A stretch of DNA of 49,647 bases from Chloroflexota bacterium (GCA_022820025.1 JAJEGF010000053.1:1-49647); one strand, 5' to 3'. Positions 7,926-15,525 are shown, numbered from the stretch's first letter. Made by a program: numbers and translations. The notes: generated by a model from the sequence alone, not told the origin.

Positions 7926-8549
7926 CTAGAAAAACTGCCGTATAAAGTCCGCGCCCTGTACCCCAACCGCCGCAAACCCGATGTTCTTGATCAGCCTGCC
8001 CGCCCACGAGGCCACGAAGAACCTCCACCACCCCAGCCGGGCCGCGCCCGCAATCGTCCCCGCCAGGTCGAAGAACGGATTCGGCAGCGCTGCAATCGCA
8101 AAGATCACCAGCAGGCCCCAGCGCTTGATCCAGGCCTCCACCCGCTGATACGACTTCCGCCGCTGGATCCAGCGCGAACCGGTGACCCCCAGCAGGTACG
8201 ACACCATCTCGCCCGCCACCTGGCCCGTAGTCCCCACCAGCACCGGCCCCCACACGTTGTCGAACGCCACCGCAAACACGGCAATCGATGCCCACCCGAA
8301 CCCAGGCAGCATGAACAGCGCGCCCGACTGCACCGACACCAGGAACAGCGCCAGGTAGGCCGGCCCAGCGTTTTGCCGAATCTCCTCCGCGTACGGGATG
8401 GCCGCCAGGCTGACGCCGGTGACGACGACCAGCGACGCCACCTGCAACCAGAAGACGCGCTTGTCTACAACCGAGGGTCCCCGCCCGCCGGATTCGGCGG
8501 GCGGGAGGCTATCGGCCGGGGCGCTTGACGGGTCGGTTTCGATCTGCAT
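7926..8549 (-). CDS. VTT/DedA-like membrane protein
   Basis: A 207-residue integral membrane protein of the VTT (SNARE-associated/DedA-like) type, with several hydrophobic segments and a glycine/proline-rich core (PNPFFDLAGTIAGAARLGWWRFF) typical of the YqaA/VTT branch. Family members are implicated in lipid scrambling and membrane homeostasis. The first ~28 residues are hydrophilic, rich in Pro, Ala and Gly, and are encoded partly by an 11-bp GC hairpin (8480-8505), so this N-terminal extension is odd. The gene is divergent from mutM, with 44 bp between starts. Confidence 0.8.
   Translation of the reverse strand: MQIETDPSSAPADSLPPAESGGRGPSVVDKRVFWLQVASLVVVTGVSLAAIPYAEEIRQNAGPAYLALFLVSVQSGALFMLPGFGWASIAVFAVAFDNVWGPVLVGTTGQVAGEMVSYLLGVTGSRWIQRRKSYQRVEAWIKRWGLLVIFAIAALPNPFFDLAGTIAGAARLGWWRFFVASWAGRLIKNIGFAAVGVQGADFIRQFF
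8480..8505. repeat. 11-bp GC-only inverted repeat inside the VTT gene
   Basis: CCCGCCCGCCG (8480-8490) and CGGCGGGCGGG (8495-8505) are perfect inverted repeats with the loop GATT. They lie in the first ~25 codons of the VTT membrane protein, where they encode a Pro-Pro-Ala-Glu-Ser-Gly-Gly segment. The hairpin could form in the mRNA close to the start codon, or it could be a mobile palindromic unit. Confidence 0.5.
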
Positions 8550-8580
8550 GCTGTGGGGCGCGACGCACGCGCCAGTCCCA

Positions 8581-8586
8581 TAGTCT
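8581..8586 (+). promoter_or_regulatory. Leaderless-type -10 element of mutM
   Basis: TAGTCT is followed by CGCGGTT (7 nt) and then the mutM ATG. There is no Shine-Dalgarno sequence. Spacing and sequence match those before polA. Confidence 0.5.
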
Positions 8587-8593
8587 CGCGGTT

Positions 8594-9421
8594 ATGCCTG
8601 AGTTGCCAGAAGTTGAAACAATCCGCCGCGAGTTGGTCTCCTACATCGTAGGACGTACCGTGCGCCGCGCGACAGTCCTGGACCCCAAACTCACCCTCGG
8701 CCTGCCCGTCCAGGAGTTCGAGTTCCGCCTCATCGGCCAGCGCGTGGAGGGCATCGACCGTCGCGGCAAGTACCTCCTGCTGCGACTCACCGACCGAATC
8801 CTGATCCTGCACCTCATGATGAGCGGCCGCATCCACCTGCGCCCGGCCGACGCCATTCAGCCGCACACCCGGCTCGTGCTGGCCCTGGATCGAGACCCCG
8901 CCCTCCACTTCGTCGACGTCCGACGCTTCGGCCGGGCCTGGGCGCTCGACGAAGCCGACCTGCCCACCGTCATCGGCAATCTCGGACCCGAACCCCTGGG
9001 CGACGCCTTCGACTGGCGCACCCTCCGCGACGCCTTCAGCGACCGCCAGGTGGCCGTCAAATCCGCCCTGCTGGATCAGCGCACCGTCGCGGGCGTGGGC
9101 AACATCTACGCCGACGAGGCCCTCTTCAGCGCCCGCATTCACCCGGAGGCGCCCGTCGACCGCATCTCGACGTACAAACTCAAGGCGCTTGCCAGAGGCG
9201 TCGTGGAGGCCCTGGAATCTGGCATCGCCAACCACGGCACCTCATTCAGCACCTTCGAAACCAGCCGAGGCACCCCCGGCGGCCACCAGGACCACCTCCA
9301 GGTCTTCCGCCGCACCGGCCAGCCCTGCCCCCGCTGCGCCCGTCCCATCCGCCGAATCGTCGTTGGCCAGCGCAGCACCCACTACTGTTCGTTCTGCCAG
9401 CGCCGCCCGCGCGGCGCCTAG
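8594..9421 (+). CDS. mutM: Formamidopyrimidine-DNA glycosylase
   Basis: Base-excision repair enzyme (Fpg) of 275 residues that removes 8-oxoguanine and formamidopyrimidines and nicks the abasic site. The N-terminus MPELPEVETIRREL supplies the catalytic Pro2 and Glu3. Lys59 lies in RRGKYLLL, and HLMMSGR follows. The helix-two-turn-helix segment contains DQRTVAGVGNIYADEALF. The C-terminal zinc finger has CPRC and CSFCQ cysteine pairs. The frame is open upstream, but ATG 8594 is fixed by the invariant N-terminal Pro-Glu. Expression appears leaderless. Confidence 0.97.
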   Translation: MPELPEVETIRRELVSYIVGRTVRRATVLDPKLTLGLPVQEFEFRLIGQRVEGIDRRGKYLLLRLTDRILILHLMMSGRIHLRPADAIQPHTRLVLALDRDPALHFVDVRRFGRAWALDEADLPTVIGNLGPEPLGDAFDWRTLRDAFSDRQVAVKSALLDQRTVAGVGNIYADEALFSARIHPEAPVDRISTYKLKALARGVVEALESGIANHGTSFSTFETSRGTPGGHQDHLQVFRRTGQPCPRCARPIRRIVVGQRSTHYCSFCQRRPRGA

Positions 9422-9430
9422 GCGCTTCAA

Positions 9431-9716
9431 TCAGTTCGCCGCAACCGCGGCCTGTCCGTATTCGTTGGTCGGATTCCGATAAACCGAGTGGTAGTGCGAC
9501 CCTCCGCCGCCCAGCCGTCCCTCGGTAGAAAACTCGATGATCAGCGAGGGCCCCTGGATTCGGAAATAGCTCGACCCGCCGTCCACCTCGCCACGCCAGG
9601 CAAAGTGCAGGTCGTCCAGTTCACTCTGAATCTCATCCATCCGCGCCTGGGCGCTCGCCGCATCCAGCAGACCCAACTTGCACAACGGCCGCCGCTGCAA
9701 ACCGTCGTCCCATCCG
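9431..9716 (-). pseudogene. C-terminal remnant of a DUF3500 protein
   Basis: The frame downstream of rqcH encodes about 95 residues that match the C-terminal end of DUF3500 proteins from memory of the family: SELDDLHFAWRGE, SYFRIQGPSLIIEF and HYHSVYRNPTNEYG. DUF3500 proteins are normally over 300 residues, and the N-terminal part is missing because the frame runs straight into the end of rqcH. No good start codon or ribosome binding site is present, although an in-frame ATG exists at 9640. I read it as a decayed gene truncated by a rearrangement that placed rqcH next to it. A short functional gene is possible but less likely. Confidence 0.6.
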
Positions 9717-11426
9717 TCAGGCGTACCGCTCCGCACCCACGTCCTCGGGCTTCCTCGGCGCAACCCGCAGCGTCCGCTCCCCGCGATACGTCACCTGGCC
9801 GGGCCCCGCGCCCCGGATCGGCCGCACCTGCCGCCGTTGCGTCACATCCACCTCCACCGTCGCATCGTTCCGCGCGGCGCTCAGGTGCGCGGCAATCGAC
9901 GCCGCCTGTTCGATCACATCCTCCGGCGCGTTCGCGGCAGCGCACCGAAGCAGCACGTGCGCCCCGGGCACGCCCCGCGCGTGCAGCCAGAGATCGTCCG
10001 GCGCAGACTCGTGAAACGTCAGCCGGTGATTCTCCGCCGCCGTCCGGCCCGCCCGCACCTGGTACTTCCCCAGCATCCAGCGTGCCGCTGCCGGCGCCGT
10101 CCGCCGCCTGGCCTTCGACGTGCCGTACCCCGCTTCAGCCAGTGTGGCCTCAAGCGCCTGCCGCACCCCGGGCGAGTCCGCCCGCGCCAGGTCGTCCGCC
10201 GCCTGGCGCAGAAACCCGAGCTCGAGCTCCGTACGCCTAAGCCGCCGTGGCGTCTCCCGCGCCGCCGTCCGTCGGTCCTTGGCCTGCGCGAAATATCGCT
10301 GCGCGTTCTCCACCACCGACCGCCGTGGATCCAGCTCGATCGTCCGCCCCTCGTGCTGGAACTCCCGCGTCCCCGCCGGCAACCCATGCCCAAACGCCAG
10401 CAACGCCTCCCCCGCGGCCTGCAACTCGTCAGCCGCCGCGCTTTCCTCAAGCTCCTTCCGCAAGGCCGCCAACCGCCGCGTCGCCCGTTCCGTGGCCGAG
10501 GCGATCAATTGCTCCAGCCGTTCCTCCCGCGCGTCCTTTGCCGGCTCCGGTGCTGCCGTCGCCGCGTCAAAGGACTCCAGCGCCTCGCTCATCGACGCCA
10601 TCGCCACGTATGGCTCTTCGAAATGCGTCAGCGCATACGGCGCAAACGCCAACCAGCCGCCCTCACCGGGAACCAGTGACGGTCGCCACTTGCCCCGCGC
10701 CGCATCCGCCAGGATCGTCCCGAGGCCTTGCAACACCGCGGCCCAGTCGCTCACCTCGCCAGCGGAAACACTCGCCGCATACCCGGCCCTCGCCAGCGCC
10801 TCGCGCGCCAGCGTCGGACTCACCGCCCGCACGCCCCGCACCAGGACCCGCCAGGCCGGCCCGTCCTGCGCACCTCTCCGACGCAAATCCTCCGGATTCA
10901 CCGCCGCCAGCGCCGGCAGATCCAGCGCCGCGGGCGGTTCGTACTGCGCCCCCGGCTGAATCCGCCGCCGTCCATCCTCGCCCCGCACCCGCCGCAGCGC
11001 GTCTCGAATCCGTCCGCGCTCGTCCACCAGCAGCAGATTCGTTTGCCGCCCGATGAATTCCACGATCAGCCGCGTCCGTGCCGCCTCCGCCATCTCCGGC
11101 CCCTGCACGTCGAACGTCAGGTCCAGGATCCGCTCCGCCGGCGGCTGCGCGATCTCCACCAGCCGCGCTCCCCGCACCCACTTGCGGGCCAGCAGCAGCA
11201 ACGGGCTTGCCGCCTGCGTCCCCGCCCGCGGCCACCGGCTGGCAAACCGCACCCGCGGCTTATCCGGATCCACGTCCACCAGCAGGGAGTGCCGTTCCTG
11301 GCGCCCGTAAATCTCCAGCGCCAGCGCCCCCGGCTTCGGCGAGGCCACCCGTTGCACGCGCCCGCCCAGCGCCCGGTCCTCGATCTCCGACCGGACCGCC
11401 GCCAGTGTCAGCGCGTCAAAGTTCAC
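9717..11426 (-). CDS. rqcH: RqcH/NFACT-family ribosome quality control protein
   Basis: A 569-residue NFACT protein. Family members (RqcH, Rqc2/NEMF) bind stalled 50S-peptidyl-tRNA complexes and direct C-terminal alanine tailing of incomplete chains. The N-terminal NFACT-N part starts MNFDALTLAAVRSEI; a helix-hairpin-helix region and a long charged coiled coil follow. The C-terminal NFACT-R domain has LGKYQVRAGRTAAENHRLTF and DDLWLHARGVPGAHVLLR. At positions 98-99 it has Glu-Arg where B. subtilis RqcH has the functional Asp-Arg pair, which may be conservative. The frame extends upstream, but GTG 11426 starts the conserved N-terminus, is preceded by GGAGG with 6-nt spacing, and overlaps the kinase gene by 11 bases. 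Confidence 0.9.
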   Translation of the reverse strand: MNFDALTLAAVRSEIEDRALGGRVQRVASPKPGALALEIYGRQERHSLLVDVDPDKPRVRFASRWPRAGTQAASPLLLLARKWVRGARLVEIAQPPAERILDLTFDVQGPEMAEAARTRLIVEFIGRQTNLLLVDERGRIRDALRRVRGEDGRRRIQPGAQYEPPAALDLPALAAVNPEDLRRRGAQDGPAWRVLVRGVRAVSPTLAREALARAGYAASVSAGEVSDWAAVLQGLGTILADAARGKWRPSLVPGEGGWLAFAPYALTHFEEPYVAMASMSEALESFDAATAAPEPAKDAREERLEQLIASATERATRRLAALRKELEESAAADELQAAGEALLAFGHGLPAGTREFQHEGRTIELDPRRSVVENAQRYFAQAKDRRTAARETPRRLRRTELELGFLRQAADDLARADSPGVRQALEATLAEAGYGTSKARRRTAPAAARWMLGKYQVRAGRTAAENHRLTFHESAPDDLWLHARGVPGAHVLLRCAAANAPEDVIEQAASIAAHLSAARNDATVEVDVTQRRQVRPIRGAGPGQVTYRGERTLRVAPRKPEDVGAERYA

Positions 11427-12264
11427 CCGCGCCTCCGGGATCCGGCAACAGGTGAAATGGCTCCGGCTTGGGCTCGCTGATCCACCGAGCCGCCGCCTCC
11501 GTCGCGACCCCCAGCGCCTCTCGCAGGTCGCTCGTCGCCCGGTAGGTGCTGACCAGCACCACCGCAAACACGTCTCCCGTCCCCGTCGGATTCCGCATCG
11601 GTCGCTCGACAACCGGATACCGCAGCCAGCGCCCGTCCTCATGCGCCTCAATCGCCCCGGCGCCGTCCGTCAGCACCCCTACCCGCGACCGCGCCAGCAG
11701 TGCCCGCGCGCTGTCCAGGTCCCCTGCCAAGTCTTCGGTGCTGAGAACACTCACGTCGGCCGCGGCAAACGCCCGCGCCGCCGATCGCGGCAGATCCACC
11801 CGCACGTGCCCATGCTCGTCCACCCGGCGCAGCAGCCCCTGCCCGGTCAGCGCCACAAAGTCCCGCCCGGCCACAGCATTGACGACGGTTGGCCCGGTCT
11901 CCCGCAGGATTGGCCCCAGGTGCACAATCACCGCCTCCGGCGCTAGGTCCCCAACCTCCGCCGCCCGCAGCCGCGGCGCGCGCGCATGCACCAGTTGAAT
12001 CCGCCCCTCGGGGCCGTAAATGTTCGAAAACGTGGCGGGCGCTCGCGCCGGTCCCACGCGCCACGTGATCCCGGGCACCTCGTCGGCCAGCCGCCTCGCA
12101 TCTCCGCGCGGCAACCGCGACGCCACCACCACCCGATACCCCAGCGCCGCCGCCGCCCGCCCGCTGTAGTACGCCGTCCCACCAAACGTCGAACCGTCCG
12201 GCGTCAAATCCATGGTCACGTTGCCGAGCAGCAGGTACGCCGGCCGCTCGGCCTCGCGGGTCAT
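11416..12264 (-). CDS. PfkB-family carbohydrate/nucleoside kinase
   Basis: A 282-residue ribokinase-like protein. It has an N-terminal glycine-rich region (GNVTMDLTPDGSTFGGTAYYSGRAAAALG) and the PfkB C-terminal signature NPTGTGDVFAVVLV, in which the Asp of GTGD is the catalytic base. The substrate (sugar, nucleoside or other) cannot be assigned. The chosen start is ATG 12264, preceded by AGGGAC, 13 bp after the jag stop. The 11-base overlap with rqcH and same-strand placement behind jag put it in the rpmH-yidC gene run, an unusual place for this kinase family. Confidence 0.88.
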   Translation of the reverse strand: MTREAERPAYLLLGNVTMDLTPDGSTFGGTAYYSGRAAAALGYRVVVASRLPRGDARRLADEVPGITWRVGPARAPATFSNIYGPEGRIQLVHARAPRLRAAEVGDLAPEAVIVHLGPILRETGPTVVNAVAGRDFVALTGQGLLRRVDEHGHVRVDLPRSAARAFAAADVSVLSTEDLAGDLDSARALLARSRVGVLTDGAGAIEAHEDGRWLRYPVVERPMRNPTGTGDVFAVVLVSTYRATSDLREALGVATEAAARWISEPKPEPFHLLPDPGGAGEL

Positions 12265-12277
12265 GTGTCCCTGGCGG

Positions 12278-13147
12278 TCAGGCCCTGGGGCTGATGACGA
12301 CGCGGCGCTCGTCGCCCTCGCCGATGCTGTACGTCCGCACATCCTCGTCGTCCGCCAGCGCCACGTGCACCAGCCGCCGCTCGTTGGCCGGCATCGCCTC
12401 CAGCGTAATCGGCTCCTGCGTGGCTCTCACCTCGTCCGCCAGCGTTTCCGCCAGTTCAGCCAGTTGATCCGCCCGCCGCTGCCGGTACCCGTTCACGTCC
12501 ACGATCACCCGGCATGGCCGGCCCAGCCGCCGGCCCAGCATCAGGTTCACCAGGTACCCAAACGCCCGCAGCGTCTCACCCTGCCGCCCGATCAGCCGCC
12601 CAAAGTCCTCGTCGCCCACGATGTTGTACGCCAGCGGCTCGTCCGACACGAGGTCGAAGTCGGCCACGAACCCCATCCGGTCCAGCAGGCTCTCCAGCAA
12701 CTCCTCCGCCTCGTTCTCCAGGTCCTCGCCCGACTCCAGCAACTCCCCGCGCGGACGCCGCCCGGTCGCTGCCGGGGCCGGTGTTGCGGGCGGTTCACTG
12801 GCGGCCGCGGCCGGAGGCTCGGTCTCCGCCACTGGCGCCTCCACCGCCGGCTCTTGCTCTTCGACCGCTTCGGCCTCAGGCTCGTCCGCCACGGCTTCCG
12901 TCGCTTCGTCCGGATCCTCGACCTCGTCCGCGGAGTCTTCTTCCGAGTAGGGCCGGCTGCGCATCCGCACCCGTACCCGCGCGTCTTCCCGTCCCATGCC
13001 CAGCACGCCGCGCGACCCTGAATTGATCACGTCCACGTCGATCTCATCCAGCGTCACGTTCAATTGCAGCAGCGCGCGTTTCACCGCGTCTTCCACCGAA
13101 CTGCCGGTTACGATCACGCCGTCGCCGGCGCCAGAATCGTTAGCCAC
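12278..13147 (-). CDS. jag: RNA-binding protein EloR/Jag (KhpB)
   Basis: A 289-residue SpoIIIJ-associated protein. The Jag-N domain occupies residues 1-60. A strongly acidic, Pro/Ala-rich linker covers about 68-128. A KH domain has its GxxG at 187-190 (IGRQG), and the C-terminal R3H domain has the Arg-x3-His signature around 257-261 (ERRLVH). Homologues bind RNA with KhpA and affect cell elongation and YidC-linked processes. It follows yidC with an 8-base overlap and starts with GTG, the conserved yidC-jag pairing. The acidic linker is longer than in many homologues. Confidence 0.95.
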   Translation of the reverse strand: MANDSGAGDGVIVTGSSVEDAVKRALLQLNVTLDEIDVDVINSGSRGVLGMGREDARVRVRMRSRPYSEEDSADEVEDPDEATEAVADEPEAEAVEEQEPAVEAPVAETEPPAAAASEPPATPAPAATGRRPRGELLESGEDLENEAEELLESLLDRMGFVADFDLVSDEPLAYNIVGDEDFGRLIGRQGETLRAFGYLVNLMLGRRLGRPCRVIVDVNGYRQRRADQLAELAETLADEVRATQEPITLEAMPANERRLVHVALADDEDVRTYSIGEGDERRVVISPRA

Positions 13148-14759
13148 CGCGTCTCCTCCGTCGTCGCCGCCTGCGTCGTGGGCGGGTCGTTGTTTCGGGC
13201 TTCGACTCGGTCTCTGTCGCCTCGGCCTCGGCCTTGGCTGCTTCCACCTTCGCTTGATGCTCCCCCATCACGTCGCGCGCCATCGGCCAGTGGGCAGGAA
13301 ACAGCTTCCCGGTCCCCGTCGTGAAGTATTGCTGAACGATCGCAATAATGCTCGAAATCACCCAATACACGACGAGTCCCGCCTGAAATGTCCAGGCAAA
13401 GACCACCACGATGATCGGCATGAACTGCATCACCCGGTTCATCGTCGCCGCCTGCCCGGTCGCGGTACTGGACGCCATCATTCGCGCTTGTATGAGTTGG
13501 AACGCGCCTGCCAACAGCGCCAGAACCGAGATATAGAACCCGCCCGACGCAAACAGGTCAAAGTTCGCGGGCAGCCGCGTAAAGCCCGCGACCTGCGCCG
13601 CCTCCTGCCCCTGGCCGCTGTTCCACCAGTCCCGCAGGTAGGTCTTTGTCGAATCGGTGGCCGGACCCCAGTAGGCGTACACATCACGGGCCAGCGCATA
13701 GCGTCCGTCCTCCAGGACGTCCGCCAGCGCCGGATAGGCGCGGTCGGCCCCTCGCGCCTCGATGTTCAGCATCCGGATGTCATCCGTCCGCATCGGCGGC
13801 GAGACGCCCAGCGATCCTGGTTCCGCCCGGAGCGCATTGAAGTAGTCGTCCACGCTGTTGTGCTCGCGGATGGGAACTTGGATCGGATCGCCGTTCAGCA
13901 CGACCTGTTCCAGCAACGTCGGGGCGCTGAGGTCGTCCTTCAACCCGTGCAGCACGATCGGACCCACCCCCGCATCCAGATCCGCCCAGTTCACAATCCG
14001 GCCACGCAGAATCCCTTCAACCTGATCGACCGTCAGACGCGTGGCCGCCCGGTCCCGTTCCACCAGGAATGCCGCCGCCTGCACCAGGCGCGTTTCGTCA
14101 GTTCCCGCGGGCATCTGGCTCAGATCCGCCTCGTTGTCGAGAAAGATCGCCGCCGCCGTCCCATCGCTCAGCAGAGCGATCGCGGCCTCGGCGTCCACCA
14201 CGTCCGTACGGAACTGGTAATTGGCCGCGAACTGTGTGAACGACACCGCCAGCGACGACTCCAGCGGCGTCGGCAACTCCGTCGTGGCGATGACGACGTC
14301 CACGGGCTCCGTTGGTGCGGCATCCCCAACGACCTGGATCGTCGAGTCTTCCCGCGCCAGGTTGAACCACAGGAACTGCTCGTTCAGCAGCCCCCGGCTG
14401 CTGAGCGTCAGGATGCCTCCGTACAGCGCCAGCAGCACCGGCAACTGGATGAAGATCGGCAGGCACCCTGCCATTGGGTTGACGCCGCGTTCCTTGTACA
14501 ACTTCATCGTCGCTTCCGAGACCGCCTGCCGATCGCCTTTGAAGCGCTTGCGGATGTTCTCCAGTTCCGGCTGGATCAACTGCATCTTTCGCTGCGAGGT
14601 GATCTGCTTCAGCGTCAGCGGAATCATCAGCAGCCGGATCAGCACCGTGAACAGCACGATCGCGATGGCGTAGCTGCCCACCGCGTCGTGGATCAGCGTC
14701 AGCGCGTCGCTCAGCGGGTCGACGGCCCAGGTCTGCCAGGTGTTCGGGATAGCTTCCAT
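13140..14759 (-). CDS. yidC: YidC/Oxa1 membrane insertase with an inserted PstS-like solute-binding domain
   Basis: A 539-residue insertase, much longer than the usual 250-330 of Gram-positive-type YidC. The core is intact: first core helix at about 30-50 with conserved Arg42 in VLIRLLMIPLTL, cytoplasmic hairpin 51-98 (RKMQLIQPELENIR), second helix 99-118, then third to fifth helices at 404-424, 444-459 and 460-479 (AGLVVYWVISS). The tail ends in a run of Arg, plausible for ribosome contact. Residues ~137-397, in the first external loop, are extra. They read as a PstS-type binding protein: IATTELPTPLESSL, LTVDQVEGILRGRIVNW (242-258), EPGSLGV (313-319), YALARDVYAYW (354-364) and WWNSGQGQEAAQVAGF (378-393). 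The phosphate-binding Ser/Gly/Thr motif is not kept, so the ligand is unknown. Neighbours rpmH, rnpA, yidD and jag confirm the identity. Confidence 0.93.
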   Translation of the reverse strand: MEAIPNTWQTWAVDPLSDALTLIHDAVGSYAIAIVLFTVLIRLLMIPLTLKQITSQRKMQLIQPELENIRKRFKGDRQAVSEATMKLYKERGVNPMAGCLPIFIQLPVLLALYGGILTLSSRGLLNEQFLWFNLAREDSTIQVVGDAAPTEPVDVVIATTELPTPLESSLAVSFTQFAANYQFRTDVVDAEAAIALLSDGTAAAIFLDNEADLSQMPAGTDETRLVQAAAFLVERDRAATRLTVDQVEGILRGRIVNWADLDAGVGPIVLHGLKDDLSAPTLLEQVVLNGDPIQVPIREHNSVDDYFNALRAEPGSLGVSPPMRTDDIRMLNIEARGADRAYPALADVLEDGRYALARDVYAYWGPATDSTKTYLRDWWNSGQGQEAAQVAGFTRLPANFDLFASGGFYISVLALLAGAFQLIQARMMASSTATGQAATMNRVMQFMPIIVVVFAWTFQAGLVVYWVISSIIAIVQQYFTTGTGKLFPAHWPMARDVMGEHQAKVEAAKAEAEATETESKPETTTRPRRRRRRRRRRGG

Positions 14760-14774
14760 GGGACTGCCGTGGCC

Positions 14775-14984
14775 CTAGGGGACCGGGTCGTAGCCTCCGG
14801 CGTGCCAGGGGTGGCAGCGCGCCAGCCGCCGCACCGCCATCACGATTCCGCGGATCACGCCGTAGCGTTCCACCGCCTCATACGCGTACTGCGAGCACGC
14901 CGGCTCATACCTGCACACCGACCCGAACGCCGGCGACACCCGCCGCTGGTACGTCCGGATCAGTCCCAGCGCCACGGCCGTCAT
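14775..14984 (-). CDS. yidD: Membrane protein insertion efficiency factor YidD
   Basis: A 69-residue protein with the family signature: [11 protein letters not shown] near the start, then [19 protein letters not shown] and [17 protein letters not shown] with the conserved cysteines. YidD is a small amphipathic protein at the inner face of the membrane that assists YidC-dependent insertion. It overlaps rnpA by ATGA and lies 15 bp ahead of yidC. Its length is typical. Confidence 0.96.
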   Translation of the reverse strand: MTAVALGLIRTYQRRVSPAFGSVCRYEPACSQYAYEAVERYGVIRGIVMAVRRLARCHPWHAGGYDPVP

Positions 14985-15322
14985 CCGGCCAGCCGCGCCT
15001 GGGATCGACGTAGCGCGTGCCGCACGGCCGCTGCCAGTTCCTCTGACGCCGCCAACGCCGCCCGCTGGCGCGGCAGCGCCACAATGTCCAGCGCGGCTGG
15101 CAGGTCCGGCAGCTGACAGCGCAAGGCTTCGCGGATTCGACGCCGCAGGCGGTTGCGCCGCACGGCCGACCCAAAGCGCCGGGAGACCGGTACCGCCACT
15201 CGCGGCGCTTCCGACTGGCCCGGCGCCACAAAGAACACGAGCGGCCGGGTTACGACCTTCGCGCCGCGCGAACGGACACGCGCGATATCAGCAGCCCGGC
15301 GCAGGCGGTTGCGGCGGTTCAT
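14981..15322 (-). CDS. rnpA: Ribonuclease P protein component
   Basis: A 113-residue basic protein with the RNR signature [16 protein letters not shown] and an N-terminal start [16 protein letters not shown] typical of the family. It binds the catalytic RNase P RNA and assists 5' maturation of tRNA. The RNA component (rnpB) is not in this window. The gene follows rpmH by 32 bp and overlaps yidD by four bases. Confidence 0.95.
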   Translation of the reverse strand: MNRRNRLRRAADIARVRSRGAKVVTRPLVFFVAPGQSEAPRVAVPVSRRFGSAVRRNRLRRRIREALRCQLPDLPAALDIVALPRQRAALAASEELAAAVRHALRRSQARLAG

Positions 15323-15354
15323 CGGTTGTGGACCGCGTCGTGCGGCGACGCGGG

Positions 15355-15489
15355 TCAGACGGTCAGGCGCTTGCGGCCCTTCCGCCGGCGCCTGCGGAGG
15401 ATCGCTCGACCGCTGCGCGTCGCCATGCGGGCACGAAAACCGTGCCGGCGCTTACGTCGTCGAACCTTGGGTTGGTAGGTGCGTTTCAT
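15355..15489 (-). CDS. rpmH: 50S ribosomal protein L34
   Basis: A 44-residue ribosomal protein L34. It starts [18 protein letters not shown] and continues [20 protein letters not shown], which matches the family closely over its full length. It is the first gene of the leftward rpmH-rnpA-yidD-yidC-jag run. In many bacteria dnaA and oriC lie just upstream. Here the upstream region is only ~160 bp before an unrelated plus-strand gene, with no dnaA and no visible DnaA-box cluster. Confidence 0.98.
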   Translation of the reverse strand: MKRTYQPKVRRRKRRHGFRARMATRSGRAILRRRRRKGRKRLTV

Positions 15490-15525
15490 AGCTGGTCGCG
15501 GCTTCCTCGGACGCCGCAGGCTCTG

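Noticed and set aside
13140-14759. Two separate genes (yidC and a PstS-like protein) fused by a sequencing error
   Set aside because: The frame is continuous, insertase helices lie on both sides of the binding domain, and the binding domain has no signal peptide or start. A chimera cannot be fully excluded without reads.
12996-15116. A 706-residue open frame on the plus strand opposite yidC, yidD and jag
   Set aside because: It is antisense to unmistakable genes, is rich in Arg/His/Gln/Pro, and is the usual high-GC shadow of codon bias.
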